Source: Dyella terrae
GTDB taxonomy: Bacteria > Pseudomonadota > Gammaproteobacteria > Xanthomonadales > Rhodanobacteraceae
Length of the DNA: 64,000 nt
NCBI RefSeq assembly: GCF_004322705.1
Contig: NZ_SIZZ01000002.1
Location: forward strand, 248,001 to 312,000
Direction: 5' to 3'
Part shown: positions 9,837-18,297 of the stretch, piece after piece
Numbering within the stretch: position 1 is the stretch's first letter
Layout: every line of letters begins with the position of its first letter
Made by a program: the position numbers and the translations under genes
Notes under the pieces: generated by a model
Seen by the model: only the letters and a program-made list of their open reading frames with translations
What the model was told of the DNA's origin: nothing
The model's database searches: none

Positions 9837-11282
9837 ATGCAGATGTTCTCTCGTTCCATTTCGCGCGCGGCTCGTCCGTTCGCGCTTGCCGCACTTAGCC
9901 TGGCCGTCATCGGTGCCCTGACTGCCCCGCAGTCCGCACAGGCCAGCGCGTTCCAGTTGAAGGAAAACAGCGCCAAGGGCCTGGGCCGCGCCTATGCCGG
10001 TTCGGCTGCTGCCGGTGGTGACGTGTCCGTGGTGGTGAACAACCCCGCCGCGATGACCGAACTCAAGGGCACCTATTTCCAGGCTGACGTTACCGCCATC
10101 AACTTCAGCACCAAGTTCAGCGGTTCGGCCCACGACGTGGTGGGTCGTCCGATCTCCGGCAACAACGGCGGCGACGCCGGTACCACCCTGCCGGTTCCGG
10201 CCCTGTTCTTCGCCACCCAGCTGAGCGATCGCTGGCACCTGGGCGCCGGCTTCTCGGTGCCGTTCGGCTTCGTCACCGAATACGACAAGAACTGGGTGGG
10301 TCGCTACAACGGCGTGAAGTCCAAGTTCGAGTCGTACGACGCGACCCTGTCGGCGTCGTTCGACGTGACCGACACCTTCGCGCTGGGCGCCAGCTTCATC
10401 GCGCAGAAGACCACCGCTGAGCTGACCTCGGCGATCAACTTCAATGCCGTGGGTCTTGGCATCCAGCAGCAGGTTGCCCAGGGCATCCAGGCTGGCCAGA
10501 TCCCGCTGGCTGTCGGCCAGCAGATCATCCAGGGCGTGGCCGCTGCCACCCCGTACGGCGGCCCGGACGGTTATGCCCGCATCAAGGGTGACGACTGGGG
10601 CTACGGCTGGCAGGTCGGTGGTTTCTGGAAGCTCAGCCCGCAGGACAAGCTGGCGCTCAACTACCGCTCGAAGATCTCGCACAAGCTCGAAGGCACCGCG
10701 AACTTCACCGTGCCGAGCAACGTGCAGGCGCTGATGGCCAACCCGCTGGCCGCCGGCCTGTTCGCCAACGGTCTGCCGTTCACGCACACCGCCGGCACCG
10801 CCGACTTCACCACCCCGGCCACGGCTTCGGCCAGCTACTGGCACCAGGAAGACAAGTTCGGCTTCGGCATGGACCTGGCCTGGACCAAGTGGGACGTGTT
10901 CAAGACGCTGGAAGTGGATTACGCCAACCCGGCCCAGCCGCCGACGGTTGAAAACTACCAGTGGCGCAACACCTGGTTCGCCTCGATCGGTGGTGACTAC
11001 TACCTCAACGAGAAGGTGACCCTGCGCGGCGGTATCGCGATTGACTCGACCCCGACGCATGCCTCCACCCGCAGCCCGCGCGTGCCGGACTCGACCCGCC
11101 AGTTCTTCTCGGTCGGCGTCGGCTACAAGGCCACGCAGAACTTCGAGATCAATGCTTCGTACGCCCACATCTTCGTGAACAAGGCGCACATGCAGGTGGC
11201 CAGCTCCACCGGCGACGTGCTCACCGGCGAGTCGGACGATTACGGCAATCTGCTGAGCATCTCGGCGCAGTACAAGTTCTGA
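9837..11282 (+). CDS. FadL-family outer-membrane transport protein
   Basis: Outer-membrane beta-barrel of the OMPP1/FadL/TodX family, which takes up long-chain fatty acids or other hydrophobic compounds. A signal peptide (about residues 1-37) ends in a SAQASA-type cleavage region. The mature N-terminus AFQLKENSAKGLGRAYAG is the typical FadL hatch start, and the NNPAAM motif follows. The length of 481 residues fits. The last residues SISAQYKF end in phenylalanine, as barrels do. AGGAG precedes ATG 9837. It is convergent with the aldehyde dehydrogenase gene across a bidirectional terminator. The exact substrate cannot be read from the sequence. Confidence 0.93.
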   Translation: MQMFSRSISRAARPFALAALSLAVIGALTAPQSAQASAFQLKENSAKGLGRAYAGSAAAGGDVSVVVNNPAAMTELKGTYFQADVTAINFSTKFSGSAHDVVGRPISGNNGGDAGTTLPVPALFFATQLSDRWHLGAGFSVPFGFVTEYDKNWVGRYNGVKSKFESYDATLSASFDVTDTFALGASFIAQKTTAELTSAINFNAVGLGIQQQVAQGIQAGQIPLAVGQQIIQGVAAATPYGGPDGYARIKGDDWGYGWQVGGFWKLSPQDKLALNYRSKISHKLEGTANFTVPSNVQALMANPLAAGLFANGLPFTHTAGTADFTTPATASASYWHQEDKFGFGMDLAWTKWDVFKTLEVDYANPAQPPTVENYQWRNTWFASIGGDYYLNEKVTLRGGIAIDSTPTHASTRSPRVPDSTRQFFSVGVGYKATQNFEINASYAHIFVNKAHMQVASSTGDVLTGESDDYGNLLSISAQYKF

Positions 11283-11301
11283 TCGAAGATCGGAATGGAG
11301 A

Positions 11302-11336
11302 AAAAGAAAACCCCGCCATTGGCGGGGTTTTCTTTT
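11302..11336. terminator. Bidirectional intrinsic terminator after fadL-like gene
   Basis: A perfect 16-bp inverted repeat (11302-11317 and 11321-11336) with a three-base loop; the GC core CCCCGCC is flanked by A-rich and T-rich ends, so it can terminate transcription from both sides. Confidence 0.9.
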
Positions 11337-11338
11337 CC

Positions 11339-11366
11339 CGTCATTCCGGCGAAAGCCGGAATGACG
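11339..11366. repeat. Extragenic palindrome of the GTCATTCCGGC type
   Basis: Two 12-base arms (11339-11350 and 11355-11366) around a GAAA tetraloop form a perfect hairpin immediately beside the terminator. The same motif class recurs at 20644, 21085, 21497 and 55780, always between genes. Confidence 0.85.
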
Positions 11367-11392
11367 GCAGTGATGGGCGCGGATATCCCCGA

Positions 11393-12898
11393 TTACATCC
11401 GCTTCAACATGATCCCAAGCATCTTCTTGAAGCGCGCCCCGTAGGGCGGATTCAGCAACCCCGCCCCGTTGAATCGCGCCTGCCGGAACACCGGCTTCAG
11501 ATGCGAGAACGTGCGGAACCCCGCCTCCCCGTGATACCCGCCCATGCCCGACGGACCCACGCCACCGAACGGCAGCTCATGCTGCGCAATGTGATAAAGC
11601 GTGTCGTTGACGCTGACGCCACCGGCGGAAGTGCGGGTCAGCACCTTGTCGATCAGCGCGGCGTCGGTTTCAAACACGTAGAGCGCAAGCGGATGCGGAT
11701 GCGACGTGACATAGGCAATCGCCTCGTCCAGCGAGTCGTACGGCACCAGGGGCAACAACGGGCCGAAGATCTCTTCCTGCATCACCGACATGTCGTCGCG
11801 CACGTCGGTCAACATCACCGGCATCATGCGTCGCTGCGCAGCGCGATCCTGGCCCTGGCCCAGCGCTTCCACGCGGGCACCCGAAGCAACCGCGTCATCA
11901 CGCAGTTTGGCCAGGCGCGCGTACTGGCGCTCTGAAATGATGCTCGCGTACTGATCATTCTCAGTCGGCAGGGGATACAGGTTCTGCGCCATCTCGCGCG
12001 CGCGGCCAACGAACTCGCTCATGCGCTCGCGCGGGACCAGCACGTAGTCGGGTGCAATGCAGGTCTGGCCGGCGTTGAAGAGCTTGCCGACGAGAATGCG
12101 CTCGACGGCGTTGTCCATGCGTGCGCCGGGGCCGATGATCGCCGGTGACTTGCCGCCGAGCTCCAGCGTGACCGGCGTGAGGTTCGCGGCCGCCGCCTTC
12201 ATCACGTGGCGACCTACGGCCGTGGAGCCGGTGAACAACAAATGATCGAACGGCAGCGCGGAGAACGCCTGCGCCACCGACGCATCGCCTGTCACGACAT
12301 GCACTTCGTCGGGCTGGAAGTAACGCGACACCAGTTTGGCGAAGAGCTCCGAGAACGCCGGAGTGAACTCACTCATCTTCACCAGCACCCGGTTGCCGGC
12401 GGCCAGTGCATCCGCCAGCGGACCCACGGCGAGATACAACGGGTAATTCCAGGGCACGATGATGCCGACGACACCCAGCGGCTGCGGCAGCATCTCGTTG
12501 CGAGCGGGCATGAAAAGTATGCCTGGCAGGCTGCGGCGCGGCTTCATCCAGCGGCGGCCGTGCTTGAGTGCGTGACGTACGCCGGAGAGGCTTGGGAAAA
12601 TCTCCAGCAGATCGGTTTCTTCGCCAGGACGACCGCCGAAGTCGGCGTCGATGGCACGGGCGATCTCGTTGCGATGCTCGACGATAAGTGTTTCGAGTGC
12701 GCGCAAACGCTTGGCGCGGACAGCCCAGGCCGGCATCGGATCGCGCCCGTGGGCATCACGCATGCGCTGGAGAAGGACGGAAAGCTCGTTCGTGTCGTTC
12801 ATGGGTACGCTTCGAAAGCTGCCATCGGCAGCGCGGTTGAGCATCTCGTCGGCGTGATCCCGGCGCGGGCCGGGATCCAGTGGCAAGGACGTTTGCAT
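11393..12898 (-). CDS. Coniferyl aldehyde dehydrogenase-type ALDH
   Basis: NAD(P)-dependent aldehyde dehydrogenase that oxidises an aldehyde to the acid in the cytoplasm. The best match is the class-3-like coniferyl aldehyde dehydrogenase (CalB) group, suggested by the length of 501 residues, LPGILFMPARNEMLPQPLGV and the C-terminal GARFKKMLGIML. The catalytic cysteine is C280 in NAGQTCIAP, the general-base glutamate is in LELGGKSP, and the cofactor loop is FTGSTAVGRHV. The start at 12898 has GGAG seven bases upstream; ATG 12802 (MNDTNELSVLL) is an alternative without a ribosome site. It is downstream of a TonB receptor gene on the same strand, 118 bases away. The real substrate could be another aromatic or aliphatic aldehyde. 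Confidence 0.88.
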   Translation of the reverse strand: MQTSLPLDPGPRRDHADEMLNRAADGSFRSVPMNDTNELSVLLQRMRDAHGRDPMPAWAVRAKRLRALETLIVEHRNEIARAIDADFGGRPGEETDLLEIFPSLSGVRHALKHGRRWMKPRRSLPGILFMPARNEMLPQPLGVVGIIVPWNYPLYLAVGPLADALAAGNRVLVKMSEFTPAFSELFAKLVSRYFQPDEVHVVTGDASVAQAFSALPFDHLLFTGSTAVGRHVMKAAAANLTPVTLELGGKSPAIIGPGARMDNAVERILVGKLFNAGQTCIAPDYVLVPRERMSEFVGRAREMAQNLYPLPTENDQYASIISERQYARLAKLRDDAVASGARVEALGQGQDRAAQRRMMPVMLTDVRDDMSVMQEEIFGPLLPLVPYDSLDEAIAYVTSHPHPLALYVFETDAALIDKVLTRTSAGGVSVNDTLYHIAQHELPFGGVGPSGMGGYHGEAGFRTFSHLKPVFRQARFNGAGLLNPPYGARFKKMLGIMLKRM

Positions 12899-12954
12899 AG
12901 GCGTGTCTCCATGCGGTCAACATGGCAAACAATCAATGACTTTCACGTATTCCA

Positions 12955-12982
12955 CGTCATCCCCGGTTGCGCGGGGATGACG
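12955..12982. repeat. Hairpin CGTCATCCCC...GGGGATGACG between ALDH and TonB receptor genes
   Basis: Ten-base arms (12955-12964 and 12973-12982) around an eight-base loop. It belongs to the same CGTCAT-starting palindrome class as the element at 11339. It could attenuate read-through from the receptor gene into the dehydrogenase gene, but lacks a T tract. Confidence 0.7.
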
Positions 12983-13016
12983 TTTCCGTTGAGGCACGCG
13001 TAGCGAACGCGATGCC

Positions 13017-15497
13017 TTACAGCTTGGCGCGGAACTCCACGCCCCAGGTGCGCGGCGGCGTCACCGAAGCGAACGGCGTGCCGAACACGGTGGTGCTGAT
13101 GTTGTTCACGCCGGTGACGTAGCGGTTGTTGAACAGGTTGTTGGCGAACAGGCCGATGCCCCAGTGATCGCCCGGTGCGCGCCAGTCGATGCGTGCGTCG
13201 GTGCGCTGCTGGCTTTCGCCGACCTTGAAGTTCGGGCTGATCACGCAGGTGCCCTGCAGGCGCGAGTCGTCATTGCAGCGCGTCGGACCGCGGTAGCCGT
13301 AGTTCAGGTCGAACTCCATCGCGCCACCGAACACGCCCTGCAAGGTGTAACCGACGCCGGCGGTGTACGAAAACTTTGGTTCGCCCGTCGGCTGGCCGGT
13401 CAGGTCCACGCCCGAATCGGCCATGGCCTTGCGGTAGGTCGCATCGATGTAGGCACCGGTGAAGTTCAGGCGCAGGCCGGTGATCGGCTGCCACAGCGCT
13501 TCGACCTCCAGGCCCTTCGCTTCCTGGTCGGTGCTGTTGACAAGGTAACGCGGGACGCCGGAGCCGGCCGTGTTGGGATCGAGCGTCAGCGACTGCTTGT
13601 TGTCGTAGCGGTAGTAGTACACCGAGCTGTTGAGCATCAGGTTCTGCTCGGGGAAGACCGTCTTCACGCCGGCTTCGTAGTTGATGACCTTTTCCGGCGC
13701 GAACTGCGAACCGACCTGCACGCTGTTGTAGCCGCCGGCCTTGTAGCCCTTGGTGACGGAGAAGTAGCCCATCACGTCATCGGTGAACTTGTAGTCGAGC
13801 ACCAGGCGCGGGCTGACGTTGTTCCAGGTGTTCTTCTTCTGCACCGGAACGCCGATGGCGTCGGTGAAGATCACGTTGTTGCTGAACTGGGCGAGTGCGA
13901 ACTGCGCTTCTGGCGGAAGCATGGCGATGACGCCAGCCTGTTGGAGCATGGCGACAGTCGCATCGTATTGCGGTGCGCTCCGCGGCATGTTGTACCAGGA
14001 GAACTGCTTCTCATCGCGCGTGTAGCGAATACCCGTCGTGACGTTGAAGCGATCGGTGACGTGCCAGATAACGTCGCCAAACGCCGCGTACGCCTTGAAC
14101 TTGCCTTCGTTGCTGATGGCTTCGTGCCAGGGGTCGCCAAGGAGCGAAACCGGCAAGCCCAAAGCTGTGAGCCCTTCGCCGATCGAAGCCAGCGGGGGCG
14201 CATCCAGGTGGTACAGGTTCATAGCCATCGTATCGAGGCTATCGGTGAAAATATTCGTCTGGCTCGTCTGGCGCGCCTGCTCCTGGTAGTAGCTGACGCC
14301 ACCCACCCAGTCGGCGATGCCGGTGGTGCCGGAGAGCTTGAACTCCTGGTACCAGCTGTTGTTGTGCTCGATGTTGGCGGTATCGAGGTAGGAAACGATG
14401 TGGTTGGTACCGTCGTAATCGCCCTTGTTGAGCGTGTCGAAACCGCGCCATGCGGTCGTCGACACCAGGCTGCCCCAGCCAAAGGAATGATCGAACGACA
14501 GCGTCACGCCATTGAAGGTACGCGTTTCGGCGGCGCCGACCGCGTCGTTGTAGAGCGGGGCGTGTAGCGGGTTGAGATAGGTGTTCGGATCGGCGGGGAA
14601 CGGCGGGCGCTGGTTCGTGTCATTCGACAGCGAAATCAGGCCGATGGCCGGCTGCGGCGCCTGGTTGAGCTTTTCGTGATCCCACGACAACAGCATGCGG
14701 GTGTTGTCGGTGAAGTTCCAGCGGAACACCGTGCGCGTGCCCCAGTCGTCGTCCTTGCCGTAGCGCTTGCCGGTGGCGGCGTCCTTGATCCAGCCTTCGC
14801 TCTGGTTGGTCAGCGCGCTGACGCGCAGGGCCATGTCCTTGTTGATCGGCAGGTTGATCAGTGCGTCGGCGTAGCGCTTGCCTTCGTTACCCAGGCGCAC
14901 GCGGCCCTTCAGCTCCAGGTGATCGCTGGGCTCATTGGTGACGATGGAAATCGCGCCGGCCGCCGCATTGCGACCGAACAGCGTACCCTGCGGGCCCTTC
15001 AGCACTTCGATGCGCTGGACGTCGTTGAACGCGAGCATGGCGCCGCCCGAGCGCGCGGCATAGACACCGTCGATGTACACGCCGACCGCCGGCTCGGTGC
15101 CGACGCCGAAGTCACCCGTCGAGATGCCGCGCAACTGATAACGCGGCTGCGTGGGCTGGTCGCCGCCGACCACGAGGCCGGGAACGAACATGTCCATCTT
15201 GCTGATGTCGGTCGCGGCGAGCGTATCGATCTGCTTGGCCGTGACGATCTGCAGCGGAATCGGCACCGACTGCATTTCCTGACTGCGGCTCTGCGCGGTC
15301 ACGGTGATGTTGTCGAGCAGCTTGGCCTTGTTCGGATCGGCCTTCGAATCGGTAGCCGGCGCATTCGTCTGCGCGGCGGTGTTGTCCTGCGATTGCGGCG
15401 TGTCGTCGGCGAAGGCCGGCTGCATGCAGAGCAGCAATGCGGTGCCGCCCAGCAACTGGCGCAGGCACATGGACAACGGACGTGGACGAATGCTCAT
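13017..15497 (-). CDS. TonB-dependent outer-membrane receptor (FyuA/sphingomonad-like type)
   Basis: Outer-membrane 22-strand receptor that imports a ligand with TonB energy. The signal peptide (about residues 1-27) ends CMQPAFA. A possible TonB box region with ITVTAQ follows. The plug domain shows VPIPLQIVTAKQID, RGISTGDF, GVYIDGVYAAR and IEVLKGPQGTLFGRNAAAGA. The barrel ends in WGVEFRAKL. The start at 15497 is chosen because GGGAGAAG sits just upstream and the signal sequence begins there; the frame extends to 15719 without sense. The length is 826 residues. It lies downstream of the diheme cytochrome/beta-helix pair on the same strand, separated by 184 bases that may carry its own promoter. 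The ligand is unknown. Confidence 0.93.
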   Translation of the reverse strand: MSIRPRPLSMCLRQLLGGTALLLCMQPAFADDTPQSQDNTAAQTNAPATDSKADPNKAKLLDNITVTAQSRSQEMQSVPIPLQIVTAKQIDTLAATDISKMDMFVPGLVVGGDQPTQPRYQLRGISTGDFGVGTEPAVGVYIDGVYAARSGGAMLAFNDVQRIEVLKGPQGTLFGRNAAAGAISIVTNEPSDHLELKGRVRLGNEGKRYADALINLPINKDMALRVSALTNQSEGWIKDAATGKRYGKDDDWGTRTVFRWNFTDNTRMLLSWDHEKLNQAPQPAIGLISLSNDTNQRPPFPADPNTYLNPLHAPLYNDAVGAAETRTFNGVTLSFDHSFGWGSLVSTTAWRGFDTLNKGDYDGTNHIVSYLDTANIEHNNSWYQEFKLSGTTGIADWVGGVSYYQEQARQTSQTNIFTDSLDTMAMNLYHLDAPPLASIGEGLTALGLPVSLLGDPWHEAISNEGKFKAYAAFGDVIWHVTDRFNVTTGIRYTRDEKQFSWYNMPRSAPQYDATVAMLQQAGVIAMLPPEAQFALAQFSNNVIFTDAIGVPVQKKNTWNNVSPRLVLDYKFTDDVMGYFSVTKGYKAGGYNSVQVGSQFAPEKVINYEAGVKTVFPEQNLMLNSSVYYYRYDNKQSLTLDPNTAGSGVPRYLVNSTDQEAKGLEVEALWQPITGLRLNFTGAYIDATYRKAMADSGVDLTGQPTGEPKFSYTAGVGYTLQGVFGGAMEFDLNYGYRGPTRCNDDSRLQGTCVISPNFKVGESQQRTDARIDWRAPGDHWGIGLFANNLFNNRYVTGVNNISTTVFGTPFASVTPPRTWGVEFRAKL

Positions 15498-15681
15498 CAC
15501 CAACTTCTCCCCTTTTCGGTGAGCCGCATGGGCGGCTGCCTGGCTTCTCTTGCCTTGTTTATTCGAATGGTGCGTGCCGAAGACCACCCCTCTTCCCGCC
15601 CTGCGCGCCCCCATTCCGGCGCAAGACGGGAAGAGTCGACACCGGGCCCCCGCCCGGCGTGGTGGATTCCCCTCAACGCGT

Positions 15682-16833
15682 TCAGCGCAGCGTGACGCAG
15701 GTTCCCGGCTGCGCCGCAATCCACGCCTTGATCAGTTCAACGCCTTCCTTGTGCACGGTGCTGCGTCCGATCTCGGGCATCATTTCGCCCGGCTCGGCGG
15801 AGTTCATGCGGTACGGCAGGATCGAGTCGTCGGGCTTGCCCGGCACGATGTCGAACATGTGGTCGCCCGTGCCACGGCCAGCCGCGACCGGCGGCTTGCA
15901 CATGCCCATGTGGCGATCGTCATCGGGGGCGCTGATGTCGAGCGTCAGTCCCGTGGTATTGGCCGCACCGTTGGGGTTGTGGCAATGGCCGCAGTTGATG
16001 TCGAGATAGGCGCGCGCGCGCTCGTTGAGCGAGGCGTGCTGGTCCTGCCAGTTGGCATTGCGCGGTGCCTCGGCCGGTGCCGGTGCGCCAGTGAGATAAC
16101 CCACCTTCATCAGGTGCGCGATCTCGTTTTCGTTGCCATCGGCGTAGTGGTAGTCACGATTGATGTGACGCGCCTTCAGGCCGATCGGATGCACCTTGCG
16201 CGACACCCAGTCCTGGGCGTGGCAGCTGGCGCACTGGCTTTCGTCGGGCATGACGTAGTTGAAGTCTTCGCGCGACTTGTCGTCGGCCACGAGAGTCAAC
16301 GGCAGCACGGCGCCGGTGCGGGCGAGATCCGCATCGGACTGGTTGTCGTTCCACAAGTACGGGATCGCGGCCCAGCCATCCGGGCGATGCACGAGGATGC
16401 GCGTTTCGATCAGGCGCACGTTGGCCAGGTCGAGACCTTCGCCCGCGAAGTCCTTCGAACTGTCGTAGGTCCGCGCGACGTCGTCCTTCTGGCCACCGGC
16501 CACCTTCGGGTAATAGAAGGTCTTGCTGATCACCGTGCCGACGGGGAAGTCAAAGGAGTCGGTCGGGTTGTACTTGGCCGACTCGCCCTTGGGCATCCAC
16601 ACCGTGCGCAGCTTGTGCGCGTAATCGGTGAACAGCGGCGTGTTGAGGTCGTACGGGACGACGCCCTGGTTCAGCACCAGTTTGCCGCCACGCACTTCCA
16701 CCACGTGCCATTCACTGAGTTTCGCCGGTCGCCCATCGGCGTGATAGGCAACCGGATCCATGCCGCGGTTGCACGCGGCAAGGCAGAGCAGGGCGGCAAG
16801 TGCCGCCGTGCGCTTCAACGACTTCATCCACAT
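15682..16833 (-). CDS. SO2930-family diheme c-type cytochrome lipoprotein
   Basis: Periplasmic, lipid-anchored electron carrier of uncertain function. The signal peptide ends at the lipobox LAAC (C21). Two haem-c motifs are visible: CASCH at residues 201-205 and CGHCH at 281-285; axial methionines may come from the C-terminal half (for example EPGEMMPEIGR). Length (383) and sequence agree with the TIGR03806 family, which is typically encoded next to the beta-helix family TIGR03805, exactly as here. ATG 16833 is favoured because GAGGT lies nine bases upstream, overlapping the stop of the preceding gene; a TTG one codon earlier and an ATG at 16827 are alternatives. The 11-base gap implies one transcript with the beta-helix gene. 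Confidence 0.93.
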   Translation of the reverse strand: MWMKSLKRTAALAALLCLAACNRGMDPVAYHADGRPAKLSEWHVVEVRGGKLVLNQGVVPYDLNTPLFTDYAHKLRTVWMPKGESAKYNPTDSFDFPVGTVISKTFYYPKVAGGQKDDVARTYDSSKDFAGEGLDLANVRLIETRILVHRPDGWAAIPYLWNDNQSDADLARTGAVLPLTLVADDKSREDFNYVMPDESQCASCHAQDWVSRKVHPIGLKARHINRDYHYADGNENEIAHLMKVGYLTGAPAPAEAPRNANWQDQHASLNERARAYLDINCGHCHNPNGAANTTGLTLDISAPDDDRHMGMCKPPVAAGRGTGDHMFDIVPGKPDDSILPYRMNSAEPGEMMPEIGRSTVHKEGVELIKAWIAAQPGTCVTLR

Positions 16834-16844
16834 CAACGTCTACC

Positions 16845-18083
16845 TCAAGCTTTCGGTGCCGGCTCAAGAACCACGGGCGGCAGCTTGGGCAGCGTGCACT
16901 CGTAAGGCTTGGTATCGGTGCTGGGATTCTTGTAATCGTTCGGGCCATCGGCGTTGAGCACGCCATTGGCGCCGACGATGCAGATGCGATCGTCATCCGG
17001 CAGCTTGCCGTTCACCATCGACTTCGTATCGGCGTAACCGTCCCACAGCACGTCCGGGAACTTGCCGCTGACGCCATAGACGGCCGTCTTGAGCATCTTC
17101 AGCTTCATGCCGTCGGGCGATTCGCCGGCCGGGCCGAAGCGGTTGTCGTAGACGTAGATGCCCTTCGGGTACGGGTTGTAATCGGCCGCGACACCCTTGG
17201 CGTTGTAGTAGTTGGTCGAGAAGTAGCTGGAGATGATCACGTTCGCCGTCTGGTGGTTGGCGACGTCGTTGTCGAAGATCTCCACCTTGTCGTTCGAGTT
17301 CACCACGACGCCCGAGCCGGCCGGCACGCTGGCTACCGCGGCGCCCTTGGCGGCGAAGTTGCCGGTGTTGTTGTCATGCACCTGGTTCTTGAACACGCGC
17401 GTGGCCTTGCCGGCCTGCGACAGGTTCGGCATGTTGAAGACCAGGATACCGCCGGTGTTGTTGGTGGCGGTGTTCTCGAACACGTCGGCATTGACCGAGT
17501 TTTCGATTTCGATGCCGGCGACATTGAACTCGGCGCGATTGCGGCGCACGACAATGTTGTGCGACTGGCCGACGTAGATGCCGGCGTCCGATGCGCCGAT
17601 CACGACGGAATCCTCGATCAGCACGTTCTGCGTCTTCACCGGATACAGGCCGTAGGCGCCGTTGGTGGTCTTCGGGCCGCCGGTCCATTCCACGCGCACG
17701 CCGCGGATGGTGATGTTCTTGCCCTGGTTGATCTTGAGCGCGTCACCCTTGGTGTCTTCCAGGGCGAGGTTCTCGATCGTGAAGTCGCTGGCATTGACCA
17801 GCAGGCCTTCGGGACCCACGACCTGGCCCTTGAAGGACAGGACGGTCTTGTCCATGCCGGCGCCGCGGATGGTCACGCCGTCCGTACGCAGGCTGAGGCC
17901 GCGCTTGAGCGAGTAATGACCGGCCGGGATATCGATGACCGTGCCCGGCTTGGCATCAAGCAACTGCTGCTGCAGCTTGGCGTTGAAGGCCGCGTCGGCA
18001 TCGCTCTGTGCTGCCGGCTGTTCGCCGCCGCTGCAACCCGCCAGAACCGCGCCGATGGCGACGGTGAGAATCAACTTACGCAT
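16845..18083 (-). CDS. Parallel beta-helix repeat lipoprotein (TIGR03805 type)
   Basis: Secreted lipoprotein: the signal peptide ends in LAGC with the lipid-bearing cysteine at residue 17. The body is a right-handed parallel beta-helix, seen as repeated short strands with asparagine-rich turns (GLLVNASDFTIENLALED, KNITIRGVRVEW, HNIVVRRNRAEFN). The architecture resembles periplasmic carbohydrate-binding or lyase-like folds, but members of this family have no proven activity. The start at 18083 has a strong GGGGAGGT site upstream; a GTG-free longer frame to 18149 lacks one. It is the first gene of a pair with the diheme cytochrome. The 412 residues are normal for the family. Confidence 0.92.
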   Translation of the reverse strand: MRKLILTVAIGAVLAGCSGGEQPAAQSDADAAFNAKLQQQLLDAKPGTVIDIPAGHYSLKRGLSLRTDGVTIRGAGMDKTVLSFKGQVVGPEGLLVNASDFTIENLALEDTKGDALKINQGKNITIRGVRVEWTGGPKTTNGAYGLYPVKTQNVLIEDSVVIGASDAGIYVGQSHNIVVRRNRAEFNVAGIEIENSVNADVFENTATNNTGGILVFNMPNLSQAGKATRVFKNQVHDNNTGNFAAKGAAVASVPAGSGVVVNSNDKVEIFDNDVANHQTANVIISSYFSTNYYNAKGVAADYNPYPKGIYVYDNRFGPAGESPDGMKLKMLKTAVYGVSGKFPDVLWDGYADTKSMVNGKLPDDDRICIVGANGVLNADGPNDYKNPSTDTKPYECTLPKLPPVVLEPAPKA

Positions 18084-18168
18084 GTCCGGTGTACCTCCCC
18101 AGGAACCGAAACCTAAGACATTGCCGCCCGCGGGCAGCCCGACCTTCACTGTTGCTCAACAGAGGCCC

Positions 18169-18227
18169 GGGAGGGAGGGTAAAACGGCCAAGGGGAGGGG
18201 GGCAAAAGGGCCAAGATCGGGGGAGGG
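18169..18227. promoter_or_regulatory. G-run tract in the leader/promoter of the beta-helix operon
   Basis: The plus strand carries runs GGGAGGGAGGG (18169-18179), GGGG, GGGGGG, GGG and GGGGG-A-GGG within 59 bases; an AAAACGGCCAAGG / AAAAGGGCCAAG direct repeat is embedded. It lies between the AraC gene stop and the beta-helix start, so the G-rich strand is the template strand of that operon. It could form a G-quadruplex or simply be a purine-rich spacer. Confidence 0.45.
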
Positions 18228-18271
18228 TGTAAGGAGTCAGGGGTGGATGGAAATTGCCCGGCCGATATGAA

Positions 18272-18293
18272 GAGCCCGGCCGAAGCCGGGCTC
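18272..18293 (-). terminator. Hairpin terminator of the araC-type gene
   Basis: GAGCCCGGC (18272-18280) pairs with GCCGGGCTC (18285-18293) around a four-base loop, five bases after the regulator's stop codon on the minus strand. The following bases are only mildly T-rich. Confidence 0.65.
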
Positions 18294-18297
18294 GTGC

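Noticed and set aside
12206-13003. A 265-codon plus-strand frame
   Set aside because: Antisense to the aldehyde dehydrogenase gene and the hairpin at 12955; no domain.
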